A stretch of DNA of 7,762 bases from NCBI GenBank assembly GCA_002479405.1, contig DLMX01000092.1, positions 1 to 7,762 of the forward strand. The letters run 5' to 3'. This DNA comes from Methylophilaceae bacterium UBA7525. Lineage in GTDB: Bacteria; Pseudomonadota; Gammaproteobacteria; Burkholderiales; Methylophilaceae. Made by a program: the position numbers and the translations under genes. Numbering within the stretch: position 1 is the first letter of the stretch; every line of letters starts with the position of its first letter. The notes under the pieces were generated by a model that saw nothing but the letters and a program-made list of their open reading frames with translations, did no database searches and had not been told where the DNA came from. This document shows positions 1 to 6,252 of the stretch, one piece after another.

Positions 1-510
1 AAATGGCGCCGCGAGCGTGAGGGCATGACTGCCATGGCGCTTGACGTATCCCGCGCGTTATCGCCGCTGATCGAACAGGGCAGCGTGCGCGTGTTGCAAA
101 ACAACCGTGGCATCAGGATTGATATCGAGAGCAGTGTGCTCTTCTCGCCGGGCTCTGCCGACTTGGAAGTCAGTGCCTTGCCACCGTTGCTTGAAGTGGC
201 CGGCATGCTGGCCGGGAAGTCCAATGCCATTCAGGTGGAAGGTCACACCGACAACATCCCCATCCGCAATTACCTGTTCTATTCCAACTGGGAGCTGTCG
301 GCGGCGCGTGCCAGCAGTGTCGTTCGTCTCCTGGAGCAGAACGGCATTGCCGGGCAACGCCTGAGCGCCGTAGGTTACGGCTCGGCCCAGCCTTTTGAAA
401 ACAACGATACGGCAGAAGGGCGCGCGAAGAATCGCCGCGTTTCCATCATGGTGTTGTATGCCGCACCGGAGAGCGCGAATGACGGCGCTGAAATAAAAAT
501 TAAACCTTGA
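1..510 (+). CDS. motD: Flagellar motor protein MotD (MotB-like stator), 3' part
   Basis: The frame is open from base 1, so this is the C-terminal 169 residues of a gene that begins upstream. The fragment is an OmpA/MotB peptidoglycan-binding domain. It has VEGHTDNIPI at fragment residues 79-88, NWELSAARASSVVRL at 96-110, GYGSAQP at 125-131 and GRAKNRRVSI at 140-149. In this family the Asp of HTDN and the Arg pair of NRRV contact peptidoglycan. The stretch NWELSAARASSVVRL is typical of flagellar stator B subunits, which anchor the ion-channel stator to the cell wall. MotD (partner MotC) is favoured over MotB from overall resemblance to proteobacterial MotD and the short tail, but the N-terminal membrane helix that would help decide is outside the window. 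A flagellar-type promoter for the next gene begins inside its last codons. No terminator follows. Confidence 0.87.
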   Translation, partial: KWRREREGMTAMALDVSRALSPLIEQGSVRVLQNNRGIRIDIESSVLFSPGSADLEVSALPPLLEVAGMLAGKSNAIQVEGHTDNIPIRNYLFYSNWELSAARASSVVRLLEQNGIAGQRLSAVGYGSAQPFENNDTAEGRAKNRRVSIMVLYAAPESANDGAEIKIKP

Positions 511-527
511 GCGTTTCCTGCCGATAT
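501..527 (+). promoter_or_regulatory. Predicted sigma-28 (FliA) flagellar promoter
   Basis: TAAA at 501-504 is followed by exactly 15 bases and then GCCGATAT at 520-527. The established FliA consensus is TAAAGTTT-N11-GCCGATAA, equivalent to TAAA-N15-GCCGATAA. Here the -35 matches 6 of 8 bases (TAAACCTT) and the -10 matches 7 of 8, with ideal spacing. The site overlaps the motD stop codon and points at the EAL-HDOD gene. The expected transcript start is near 535, giving a leader of about 100 bases. Its position next to a stator gene supports it. There is no experimental evidence. Confidence 0.75.
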
Positions 528-635
528 AAGCATGAAAAACCGTGTTGTTTTGCCAAATGGATGCGCGCCATTCTGACTAGGATGGTAATTAATGGCTGGT
601 TGGCATCAGCATTTGATTGATAGAAAGTTTGAATA

Positions 636-1850
636 ATGCACGAAGAAGCCTATATCGGGCGTCAACCCATACTGGACAAGGATCAAGCCATTATTGGCTA
701 TGAATTGCTATTCCGGCACAGTGCCGATGCCCAGAATGCAGTGATTGAAGATGACTTGAAAGCCTGTTCCAGAGTGCTGGTCAACACGCTGAGCGATATG
801 GGCGGACAGTGGTTACTGGGCGATAAATATGCCTTCATCAACGTCAATGAAGAAATGCTGATCGGTGAGTTGATCGAATTGCTCCCGCCCAAACGCACTG
901 TGCTTGAGTTGTTGAGAACCGTCCCGGCTACCGAGGAAGTCCTGCAGCGCTGCACGGATTTGCGTTCGCGCGGTTACCGGATTTCACTGGACAACCCGAT
1001 GTTTGCAAAGGACGTGGGGCCATTGCTGGCTTTGGCCGACTACATCAAGATTGACATGCTCGCGCTCAGCGAAGATGAACTGCAGAAAGCCTGTGCGCTA
1101 TACAAAACCCTCCCAGCCAGGCTGGTGGCGGAAAAGGTTGAAACCTCAGAGCAATTTGAAGCCTGCAAGAAAATGGGCATCGAGTTTTTCCAGGGTTTTT
1201 ATTTTGCCAAGCCGGAAACACTCTCCGCAAAAGTCATCAATCCTTCTTATGCTTGCGTGATCGATATCATCAATATGATCAGCCACGATGCCGATAACAA
1301 GGACATTGAGGCCGGATTCAAGCGTGATTCCGCTTTGTCATTCAAGCTTCTGCGGTATATCAATTCAGTCGGATTCGGGCTTTCCTGCGAGATTCAGTCG
1401 ATTGGCCACGCATTATCCATTCTTGGCAGAAAGCAACTTTACCGCTGGTTAACCTTGCTTATGGTGACGGCGGGGGATAACACAACATCTCCTGCCTTGA
1501 TGAAAACCTCGGTTACTCGCGGCCGCCTTACCGAGCTGCTTGGTCGGGGATACCTTGATAAGCACGGTCAAGACAATTTATTTATTGTCGGTGTGTTTTC
1601 CATGTTGAATGTCATTCTCGAAATGCCCATGGAAAAAGTGCTGGAGAAGGTTCATTTGCCGGATACCATCACGGATGCGCTGTTGACTCGAGAGGGTGTT
1701 TACGGACCGTTCCTGCAACTTGCGGAAGCTTGTGAGGCTGCCGACCATGAACGCATTATCGCACTGGCCAATCTCCTGCACCTGGATCCGAATAGCGTTA
1801 ATGATAACCATATTGCGGCATTGTCATGGGTGGAAGAGTTGGGAATCTGA
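636..1850 (+). CDS. EAL-HDOD (YuxH-type) signalling protein with degenerate EAL domain
   Basis: 404-residue soluble protein, the usual two-domain layout and length of EAL-HDOD proteins. The EAL-like half (about 1-200) keeps YELLFR at 22-27 in place of EAL-R, FINVN at 67-71, YIKID at 136-140, AEKVET at 165-170 and FFQGFYFAKP at 184-193. The usual ExxE motif reads ELLR at 91-94, so the second acid is lost. The DDFGTG loop reads DNPMFA at 119-124. Metal binding is therefore compromised and c-di-GMP hydrolysis is unlikely. The HDOD half (about 203-390), a catalytically dead HD-like fold, starts near NPSYACVIDIINMI and includes FKLLRYINS and ALSILGRKQLYRWL. Known relatives (for example Vibrio CdgJ) affect motility or act as signalling adaptors. 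The ATG at 636 has only a weak Shine-Dalgarno (agaaag, 622-627) but fits the family N-terminus (IGRQPILD). A FliA-type promoter lies 110-135 bases upstream. Confidence 0.9.
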   Translation: MHEEAYIGRQPILDKDQAIIGYELLFRHSADAQNAVIEDDLKACSRVLVNTLSDMGGQWLLGDKYAFINVNEEMLIGELIELLPPKRTVLELLRTVPATEEVLQRCTDLRSRGYRISLDNPMFAKDVGPLLALADYIKIDMLALSEDELQKACALYKTLPARLVAEKVETSEQFEACKKMGIEFFQGFYFAKPETLSAKVINPSYACVIDIINMISHDADNKDIEAGFKRDSALSFKLLRYINSVGFGLSCEIQSIGHALSILGRKQLYRWLTLLMVTAGDNTTSPALMKTSVTRGRLTELLGRGYLDKHGQDNLFIVGVFSMLNVILEMPMEKVLEKVHLPDTITDALLTREGVYGPFLQLAEACEAADHERIIALANLLHLDPNSVNDNHIAALSWVEELGI

Positions 1851-1930
1851 GTCATATCGATGCAGCCTCAAGGCGCATATGAGACAGGCAGCCCTTGATT
1901 GCTGATGGATATTTATTTGAAACTTACCGT

Positions 1931-1948
1931 GAAGTGAGCATGAATTGA
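1931..1948 (+). promoter_or_regulatory. Start region of GGDEF-EAL gene: RBS, two-codon ATG-stop and TTG start
   Basis: The GGDEF-EAL frame is closed by a TGA at 1930-1932, so its start must lie after that. The first usual start codon in frame is TTG at 1945, preceded at 6 bases by a weak purine stretch (gtgag, 1934-1938). An ATG at 1940-1942 lies in another frame and reads only ATG-AAT-TGA, its stop overlapping the TTG. This could be a small translational control element, or a sign that one base is missing and the true start is the ATG. Confidence 0.4.
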
Positions 1949-4326
1949 TCGGGAATACTTCATTCTTGGCCGGATTTTCAAAGTCGATATGGCTGTCGAT
2001 GGGTTTGCGCATGCTGGTCTTGCTCGGGATAGCACTCGTTGCATACTGGCTGTTGAATATTCCTGCGCATATGGAAAATGCAGTATTGCTAAAAGCAGTC
2101 GCTGTCATCACCTTCCTCAGCTTGTTGATTTATATGGTTTCCGGCAAGACGGCCAGGCTTCTTTTAAAACAATTGGTCAGCAAGCAGGCTCAACTTGACA
2201 AGGCAGAGGCTAAATTCATTGCTGCTTCTGAAAGTCACCAGGATGCATTTTTCATTCTCGAGGCAGTGCGGGATGGCACTGGGGAAATTGCTGATTTTCG
2301 TTGCGAGTTTCTTAACCTGCGTGCCTGCAAACTGGTAGGCAGGGAGCATGATGAATTTATCGGAGCCGAGCTTTATCACAACTTTATCCTGCTGATGAAC
2401 GAGCAAACCTTTCAACGTTATTGCGAAGTGGTTGAAGCCGGACATCCGATTTCGTATGAATTTCACGACGATGCAAGCATGTCAAAACCGCAGTGGCTGG
2501 AGTGCCATCTGGTCAAGCTGGGTAACGGTATAGCGCTTACGGCGCGCGATATCACAGATAAGAAGCGCACCGAGCGTGATTTGATTCAGGCCGAGCGTTT
2601 CCAGTCGGCAATTATCGATAGCGTTTCCTATTCGATTATTGCAACAGACAAGGAAGGCAACATCATTGCCTTGAATAATGCCGCACAGCGGATGTTGTGG
2701 TACGAAGAAACGGATTTGGTCGGCAAATTCACCATGGATATGCTGCATGATCGTGAGGAGATTCAAGCGCGCGCCATGGAACTGAGTGCCGAGCTGGGCT
2801 ACAAAATCGAGCCGGGGTTCGAGGTCTTCGTGGCCAAGGCCCGTGCGGGTATGCATGATGAGCATGAATGGACGTATATACGTAAAGGCGGCTCACGCTT
2901 CCCCGTACGTGTTTCGCTGACCGAATTACGGGATAGTGAATATCAGGTTTATGGCTATCTGGGGGTGGCGTATGACATTACTGAGCAAAGACGTTCGGAA
3001 GAGCATTTTCGCCACGTTGCCTTGCATGATGCGCTGACCGGATTGCCGAACCGCACGCTATTCAACGATCGTGTCAAGATCGCCATTGAGACTGCCCGGC
3101 GTAATAAACAAACCATCGCAATCGCCCTGCTTGATGTCGACCACTTCAAGCATGTAAATGATTCTCTTGGTCATCATATTGGCGATCAATTGCTGCAAGA
3201 GGTCGGCAGCAGGTTGGTTAACAGCGTGCGTGCTTCCGATACGATTGCGCGTATGGGAGGGGATGAGTTTGCATTCCTGTTGCCGGATATAGACCATTCG
3301 GATGGCACGGAGAAAGTTTTCAAGAAGGTCATGGAATCCCTGGAGCCAACCGTTGTTGCTGGAGATCATCGGCTACATGTCACTGCCAGTATCGGTGTCT
3401 GTGTCTTTCCCCAGGATGGTGAAGACCTTACCGTTCTGATGCGTAAAGCTGATACGTCGATGTATCAGGCTAAAAGGCACGGGCGCAACAATTTTCAGTT
3501 CTTTACGTCGGACATGGAGCGGCAAGCCTCCAACCGCCTGAATCTTGAAAACGAGATGCGTCTTGCGATTGAGCAGGAGAGGTTCGAGCTTTTCTATCAG
3601 CCGCAAATCGATCTCGAAACCAATATGATTGTTGGCGCTGAAGCATTGATACGTTGGCAGCGGATGCCGGGTGTATTTGCTTCGCCAATGGAATTCATTC
3701 CGTTGGCCGAGGAGTCCGGACTCATCGTGCCTATCGGTGAATGGGTGATCAGGACTGCCTGTAAACAATCGGCTATCTTCCGCGAAAAACTGGGCAGGAC
3801 TTTGCGCATAGCCGTCAATGTTTCCCCGCGCCAATTCCGCCAGAAGAATCTTGTGTCAGTGATTCTTTCTGCCTTGCAGGAGAATGCCATTGAACCGCAT
3901 GAATTCGAGGTGGAAATCACTGAAAACGCATTGATGGCCGATATGGAAAATGCGGTGCTGGTGCTCGGTCTGCTTCGCGGATTGGGCGTGCATGTCGCAT
4001 TGGACGATTTCGGTACCGGTTATTCAAGTTTGAGCTATCTCAGTCGTTTCCCGGTCGATCGCATTAAAATCGACCAGTCCTTCATGAAGAGTATCAACAT
4101 CAGTCCCGAGAACGCCTCCCTGGCAAGAGTGATCGTCAATATGGCAAAAACACTGGGTATCCCGGTGACTGCCGAGGGGGTGGAGAGCATGGAGCATCTG
4201 GATTTCCTGAGGGCAACCGGCTGTGATGAAGTCCAAGGCTATTTCATAGGGCGCCCGATGCCGCCAGCAGCCCTGCTGGAGCTTTGTGAGAGCAGTATGG
4301 CATCGCTTGTGGCGGAAATGAATTAA
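1945..4326 (+). CDS. Membrane-anchored PAS-PAS-GGDEF-EAL protein (c-di-GMP cyclase/phosphodiesterase)
   Basis: 793 residues. Two N-terminal membrane helices (about 19-40 and 46-66) form a hairpin with a very short periplasmic loop. Then come a PAS-like domain (about 90-205, ending TARDITDKKR), a clearer PAS domain (about 215-348, ending AYDITEQRR), GGDEF (about 352-520) and EAL (about 535-785). The cyclase motif GGDEF is intact at 438-442, with the RxxD inhibitory site at 429-432 five residues before it. The phosphodiesterase residues are all visible: EAL 566-568, N625, E657 and E660, DDFGTG 687-692, K708 and D710, E744, and Q764-G765. Either activity, or both, is possible. The PAS domains probably sense a cytoplasmic or membrane-linked cue, but no heme or flavin signature is recognisable. 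It starts 94 bases after the EAL-HDOD gene with no terminator between, so co-transcription is likely. The TTG start at 1945 is the best one that keeps both helices; an ATG at 1999 would sit right at helix 1 and has no Shine-Dalgarno. Confidence 0.92.
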   Translation: MIGNTSFLAGFSKSIWLSMGLRMLVLLGIALVAYWLLNIPAHMENAVLLKAVAVITFLSLLIYMVSGKTARLLLKQLVSKQAQLDKAEAKFIAASESHQDAFFILEAVRDGTGEIADFRCEFLNLRACKLVGREHDEFIGAELYHNFILLMNEQTFQRYCEVVEAGHPISYEFHDDASMSKPQWLECHLVKLGNGIALTARDITDKKRTERDLIQAERFQSAIIDSVSYSIIATDKEGNIIALNNAAQRMLWYEETDLVGKFTMDMLHDREEIQARAMELSAELGYKIEPGFEVFVAKARAGMHDEHEWTYIRKGGSRFPVRVSLTELRDSEYQVYGYLGVAYDITEQRRSEEHFRHVALHDALTGLPNRTLFNDRVKIAIETARRNKQTIAIALLDVDHFKHVNDSLGHHIGDQLLQEVGSRLVNSVRASDTIARMGGDEFAFLLPDIDHSDGTEKVFKKVMESLEPTVVAGDHRLHVTASIGVCVFPQDGEDLTVLMRKADTSMYQAKRHGRNNFQFFTSDMERQASNRLNLENEMRLAIEQERFELFYQPQIDLETNMIVGAEALIRWQRMPGVFASPMEFIPLAEESGLIVPIGEWVIRTACKQSAIFREKLGRTLRIAVNVSPRQFRQKNLVSVILSALQENAIEPHEFEVEITENALMADMENAVLVLGLLRGLGVHVALDDFGTGYSSLSYLSRFPVDRIKIDQSFMKSINISPENASLARVIVNMAKTLGIPVTAEGVESMEHLDFLRATGCDEVQGYFIGRPMPPAALLELCESSMASLVAEMN

Positions 4327-4366
4327 AGCCTCGATTATTCGTGACCAACACTTTCATTGTTCCGCA

Positions 4367-4387
4367 TTACCGGCAGACTGCCGGTGA
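4367..4387. repeat. Inverted repeat after GGDEF-EAL gene
   Basis: ACCGGCAG (4369-4376), a single A, then CTGCCGGT (4378-4385) form a perfect 8-base palindrome, extendable outward by a G-U and a T-A pair. As RNA it would fold into a stable short hairpin 40 bases after the GGDEF-EAL stop codon. No T-run follows, so it is not a standard intrinsic terminator. It may slow 3' decay or act as a weak or factor-assisted terminator. Confidence 0.45.
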
Positions 4388-4449
4388 ATAACTTCAGTAT
4401 CTTCTGGTCGATCCTCAATGCTGTAGCAGGTAGCAGAATATTAAAGTAA

Positions 4450-4466
4450 TCGGGAAAAACTCCCGA
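4450..4466. repeat. Small inverted repeat in 4327-4612 spacer
   Basis: TCGGGA (4450-4455), AAAAC, TCCCGA (4461-4466): 6-base perfect arms around a 5-base loop. It lies in the roughly 286-base spacer between the GGDEF-EAL gene and the broken TonB gene. Function is unknown; it could be a short RNA hairpin or an operator. Confidence 0.35.
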
Positions 4467-4495
4467 TGCATATCGATAATAGCTGCCTTAATATG

Positions 4496-4514
4496 AATGC
4501 AAGTTCCTTGCATT
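4496..4514. repeat. Perfect inverted repeat upstream of the TonB-like gene
   Basis: AATGCAAG (4496-4503), TTC, CTTGCATT (4507-4514): 8-base perfect arms with a 3-base centre, about 100-120 bases before the TonB start candidates. The short centre suits either a protein-binding dyad or a tight RNA hairpin. It does not resemble a Fur box, and no T-run follows. Confidence 0.4.
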
Positions 4515-4612
4515 GTGGATGATGTTGGCGATGGAAAGTCCACTTCCCAATTATCCATTTCACTTTTCAAATCTACCGAAGGTCGCCTCCTTTGCCTATT
4601 CCTGTTGGCAAG

Positions 4613-5383
4613 ATGCATATGATTTCACAGTGGGCTGGGGTTATTGACTCAGTGCCAGAGCAGGCGACAACGGCGATCGTTTTTTTTCGCTGACTGCACA
4701 TGTGCTGTTCATCAATACCCTGACCTTGTACGAGAATGGCAGGGAGCCTATCCCAATGACGATAGATGCCAATCTGGTATTTCTGCCGCCACCACCGCCG
4801 GAACTTGAGCAGGTACCACCAGAGCCTGTCCCTGAAGACATCCCGATATTCAAGGTCGTTGAGTCCGGCCTCAAACCCAAGCCCCCGGGATCCTGGAAGG
4901 TCGAAAAGCTCAGCAAGGGCAAGGCGTGCCGGTATTGGCAGCGGAAGGTCCGGCTGACGAAACGATTTATACCGTGCCGGAAAATGTGACCGCAATCGAC
5001 GAGGGTTTCGGTGCAGTGCCCGAACCCAATGCCGGTTCCATTTACGGTTCGCCTGAAGGTGAACCTATGGGCTTGGCTGTATTGGATGACGATTACCTAT
5101 GGCATGCCTATGGCCATGCCATACAGAAATTGGCCAATCAATTCAGCGTTTATCCGGAAATCGCCAGGCGGCGGGGTGAGCAAGGCGAGCTTGAAGTGAT
5201 TTTTCATATCGGCTCGGATGGCAAGCTGAAAAGTCTGGATGTACTGAAATCCAGCGGTTACCAGGCCCTGGACAGGCAGGCGCTGGAGATGGTGAGAAAG
5301 GGACTGGATACGCTACCGGTTCCCGCCAGTCGCGCGGCCGGGAATTCAAGATCGTCATTCCGGTCGAGTTCAAATTGAAGTAG
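4613..5383 (+). pseudogene. TonB-family energy transducer, broken by three apparent frameshifts
   Basis: Four segments in successive frames add up to one TonB-like protein. (1) From ATG 4613 or 4619, a segment ending in ATTAIVFF runs to a run of eight T at 4680-4687. (2) One frame back, SLTAHVLFINTLTL continues the membrane helix and supplies the SxxxH motif of TonB. A proline-rich linker follows (LPPPPPELEQVPPEPVPEDI). (3) The frame moves back again between 4863 and about 4926, probably at C5G3 (4882-4889). The TonB C-terminal domain follows: YPEIARRRG, GELEVIFHIGSDGKLKSLDV, LDRQALEMV and LPVPAS. (4) After about 5330 the last strand, REFKIVIPVEFKLK, is in the third frame, ending at TAG 5381-5383. 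Adding one base at each break gives 255 residues from 4619, a normal TonB length. TonB proteins transmit proton-motive force via ExbB-ExbD to outer-membrane receptors; neither partner is nearby. It could be a decaying gene or sequence errors. Confidence 0.8.
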
Positions 5384-5726
5384 CTGTCATTTCCCTGGCT
5401 TGATTCTTCATCGGTCACATTCCGGCAATTGCTTGATGTATATCAATTTGCATATGAGTCGTTGCTATATCCTGTACATGTCCTTAATCCTTTGGATGGA
5501 AATCAGATCAAGGGAGCGGGTAACTTTCCGGTCACCCGAAAAAATAACAATATCTGTTCCAGCTGAATGAGCGTCTGTATTGGTGCTTATGGTGGTTTGC
5601 TGTACTCGTGACATTAACGGGGCGAGTTGCCGGAAACCTGAAATCTTCCGGCCTCCAGCCAAGCCATCATCTCGCAATGCAAAGTGCAGGGCGTCTTAAA
5701 ACCATATGATTGAGAGGAGAGCAGTT
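5384..5726. other. Gene-free stretch with FNR-type promoter and long leader
   Basis: No convincing gene is present in these 343 bases. They hold the FNR-type site and -10 element described separately. A perfect 7-base inverted repeat is also present (GCCGGAA 5629-5635, TTCCGGC 5646-5652, 10-base loop), as is a 5-base stem CGGGT/ACCCG around 5517-5539 followed by A6. A 24-codon open frame (ATG 5496 to TGA 5570) has no recognisable product and only a poor ribosome site. If the FNR-type promoter is real, most of the stretch is the hemerythrin mRNA leader, about 245 bases long, or possibly a separate small RNA. Confidence 0.5.
5433..5473 (+). promoter_or_regulatory. Predicted FNR/Anr-dependent class II promoter
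   Basis: TTGAT-GTAT-ATCAA at 5433-5446 matches the FNR/Anr consensus TTGAT-N4-ATCAA at all ten defined positions. TATCCT at 5468-5473 can serve as a -10 (4 of 6 bases match TATAAT), putting the transcript start near 5480. The FNR dyad would then be centred near -40.5, the geometry of class II sites where the activator replaces the -35 element. The next gene downstream on this strand encodes bacteriohemerythrin, an oxygen-binding protein, which fits oxygen-linked control. The distance to that gene (about 245 bases) is the main weakness. Confidence 0.6.
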
Positions 5727-5729
5727 TTG
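5715..5729 (+). promoter_or_regulatory. Strong RBS deciding a TTG start for the hemerythrin gene
   Basis: AGGAG at 5715-5719 lies 7 bases before TTG 5727-5729. The upstream in-frame ATG at 5706 has no Shine-Dalgarno and would place this motif inside the coding region. Starting at the TTG gives MAILWTDDLNTGIDVID, the usual bacteriohemerythrin N-terminus. Confidence 0.75.
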
Positions 5730-6182
5730 GCTATTTTGTGGACAGATGATTTGAATACAGGTATCGATGTAATTGATAAACAACACAGGCGTATTGTCGA
5801 TTACATCAATGATCTGGAGCTTGCGAAAGCAAAGCAGGACAGAGAGACCGTGGGCAAGGTGCTGGATGAGTTGGTTGACTACACATTGTCCCACTTCGCT
5901 TTTGAAGAAAGCCTGCAAGAGGAAGCTGGTTACAAATATTGCAAGCCGCACAAGAAGGTGCATGATCTGTTTGTGCGTCGCGTCAATGAATATGTGGAAC
6001 GTTTCAGGCTGGGTGATGACATCGTCGATGAGATTCATCACATGTTGACGTCCTGGCTCATTAATCATATTCGCCGTGATGATGCGGATTATGTGTCCGC
6101 CGTGCGCGCCAATATGATCGGCATCATTTCTGAAAAAGAAAAGAACAAGGACGAAGGTTGGTTCCGTCGCTTCTTCAGGTAA
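5727..6182 (+). CDS. Bacteriohemerythrin (O2-binding di-iron protein)
   Basis: 151 residues from TTG 5727; the ATG at 5706 would add seven residues that are not family-like. The hemerythrin ligand pattern is complete: H20 in DKQH, H56 and E60 in HFAFEE, H75 and H79 in HKKVH, H114 in WLINHI, and D119 five residues later. These bind a non-heme di-iron centre that reversibly binds O2, in a soluble four-helix bundle. In bacteria such single-domain proteins are linked to O2 storage, delivery to respiratory or oxygenase enzymes, or sensing. The C-terminus carries a charged stretch and then GWFRRFFR, an aromatic-basic tail that might touch the membrane (inference). An FNR-type promoter lies about 245 bases upstream, suggesting oxygen-dependent expression. 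The gene stands alone and ends 28 bases before an intrinsic terminator shared with convergent ftsX. Confidence 0.93.
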   Translation: MAILWTDDLNTGIDVIDKQHRRIVDYINDLELAKAKQDRETVGKVLDELVDYTLSHFAFEESLQEEAGYKYCKPHKKVHDLFVRRVNEYVERFRLGDDIVDEIHHMLTSWLINHIRRDDADYVSAVRANMIGIISEKEKNKDEGWFRRFFR

Positions 6183-6207
6183 GTGCAGCGTTATTGTTCT
6201 GAGTTGA

Positions 6208-6231
6208 AGAAGCCGGCAATGCCGGCTTTTT
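6208..6231 (+). terminator. Intrinsic terminator between hemerythrin gene and ftsX
   Basis: AGCCGGC (6211-6217), AAT, GCCGGCT (6221-6227) form a GC-rich perfect stem with a 3-base loop, extended by A-T and G-U pairs into the T-run 6227-6231. It follows the hemerythrin stop codon and is oriented for it. On the minus strand the same hairpin follows ftsX but is trailed only by CTTCTTC, so bidirectional use is possible though weaker. Confidence 0.85.
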
Positions 6232-6252
6232 CATGGGGGAAGGAAATCGCAA

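Noticed and set aside
1290..1297. Perfect FliA -10 sequence GCCGATAA inside the EAL-HDOD gene
   Set aside because: The bases 15 upstream (1271-1274) are CAAT, not TAAA, and it lies within coding sequence for DADNK.
3937..3944. FliA-like -10 GCCGATAT inside the EAL domain of the GGDEF-EAL gene
   Set aside because: No TAAA at the required spacing (3918-3921 reads CACT).
4442..4469. Possible FliA promoter TAAAGTAA ... CCCGATGC before the TonB-like gene
   Set aside because: Spacing is one base too long and the -10 matches only 5 of 8 bases; part of the match is the inverted repeat at 4450-4466.
4680..4687. Programmed frameshift or transcriptional slippage at T8 in the TonB-like gene
   Set aside because: Possible in isolation, but two more breaks downstream would also have to be bypassed, so gene decay or sequence error is simpler.
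4573..4995. 140-codon open frame on the minus strand across the TonB-like gene
   Set aside because: Antisense to a recognisable TonB-family sequence, no known domain, Trp/Arg-rich composition typical of a proline-rich gene read backwards.
5496..5570. 24-codon frame after the FNR-type promoter as a small protein gene
   Set aside because: No strong ribosome site, no recognisable sequence character, and frames of this length are expected by chance.
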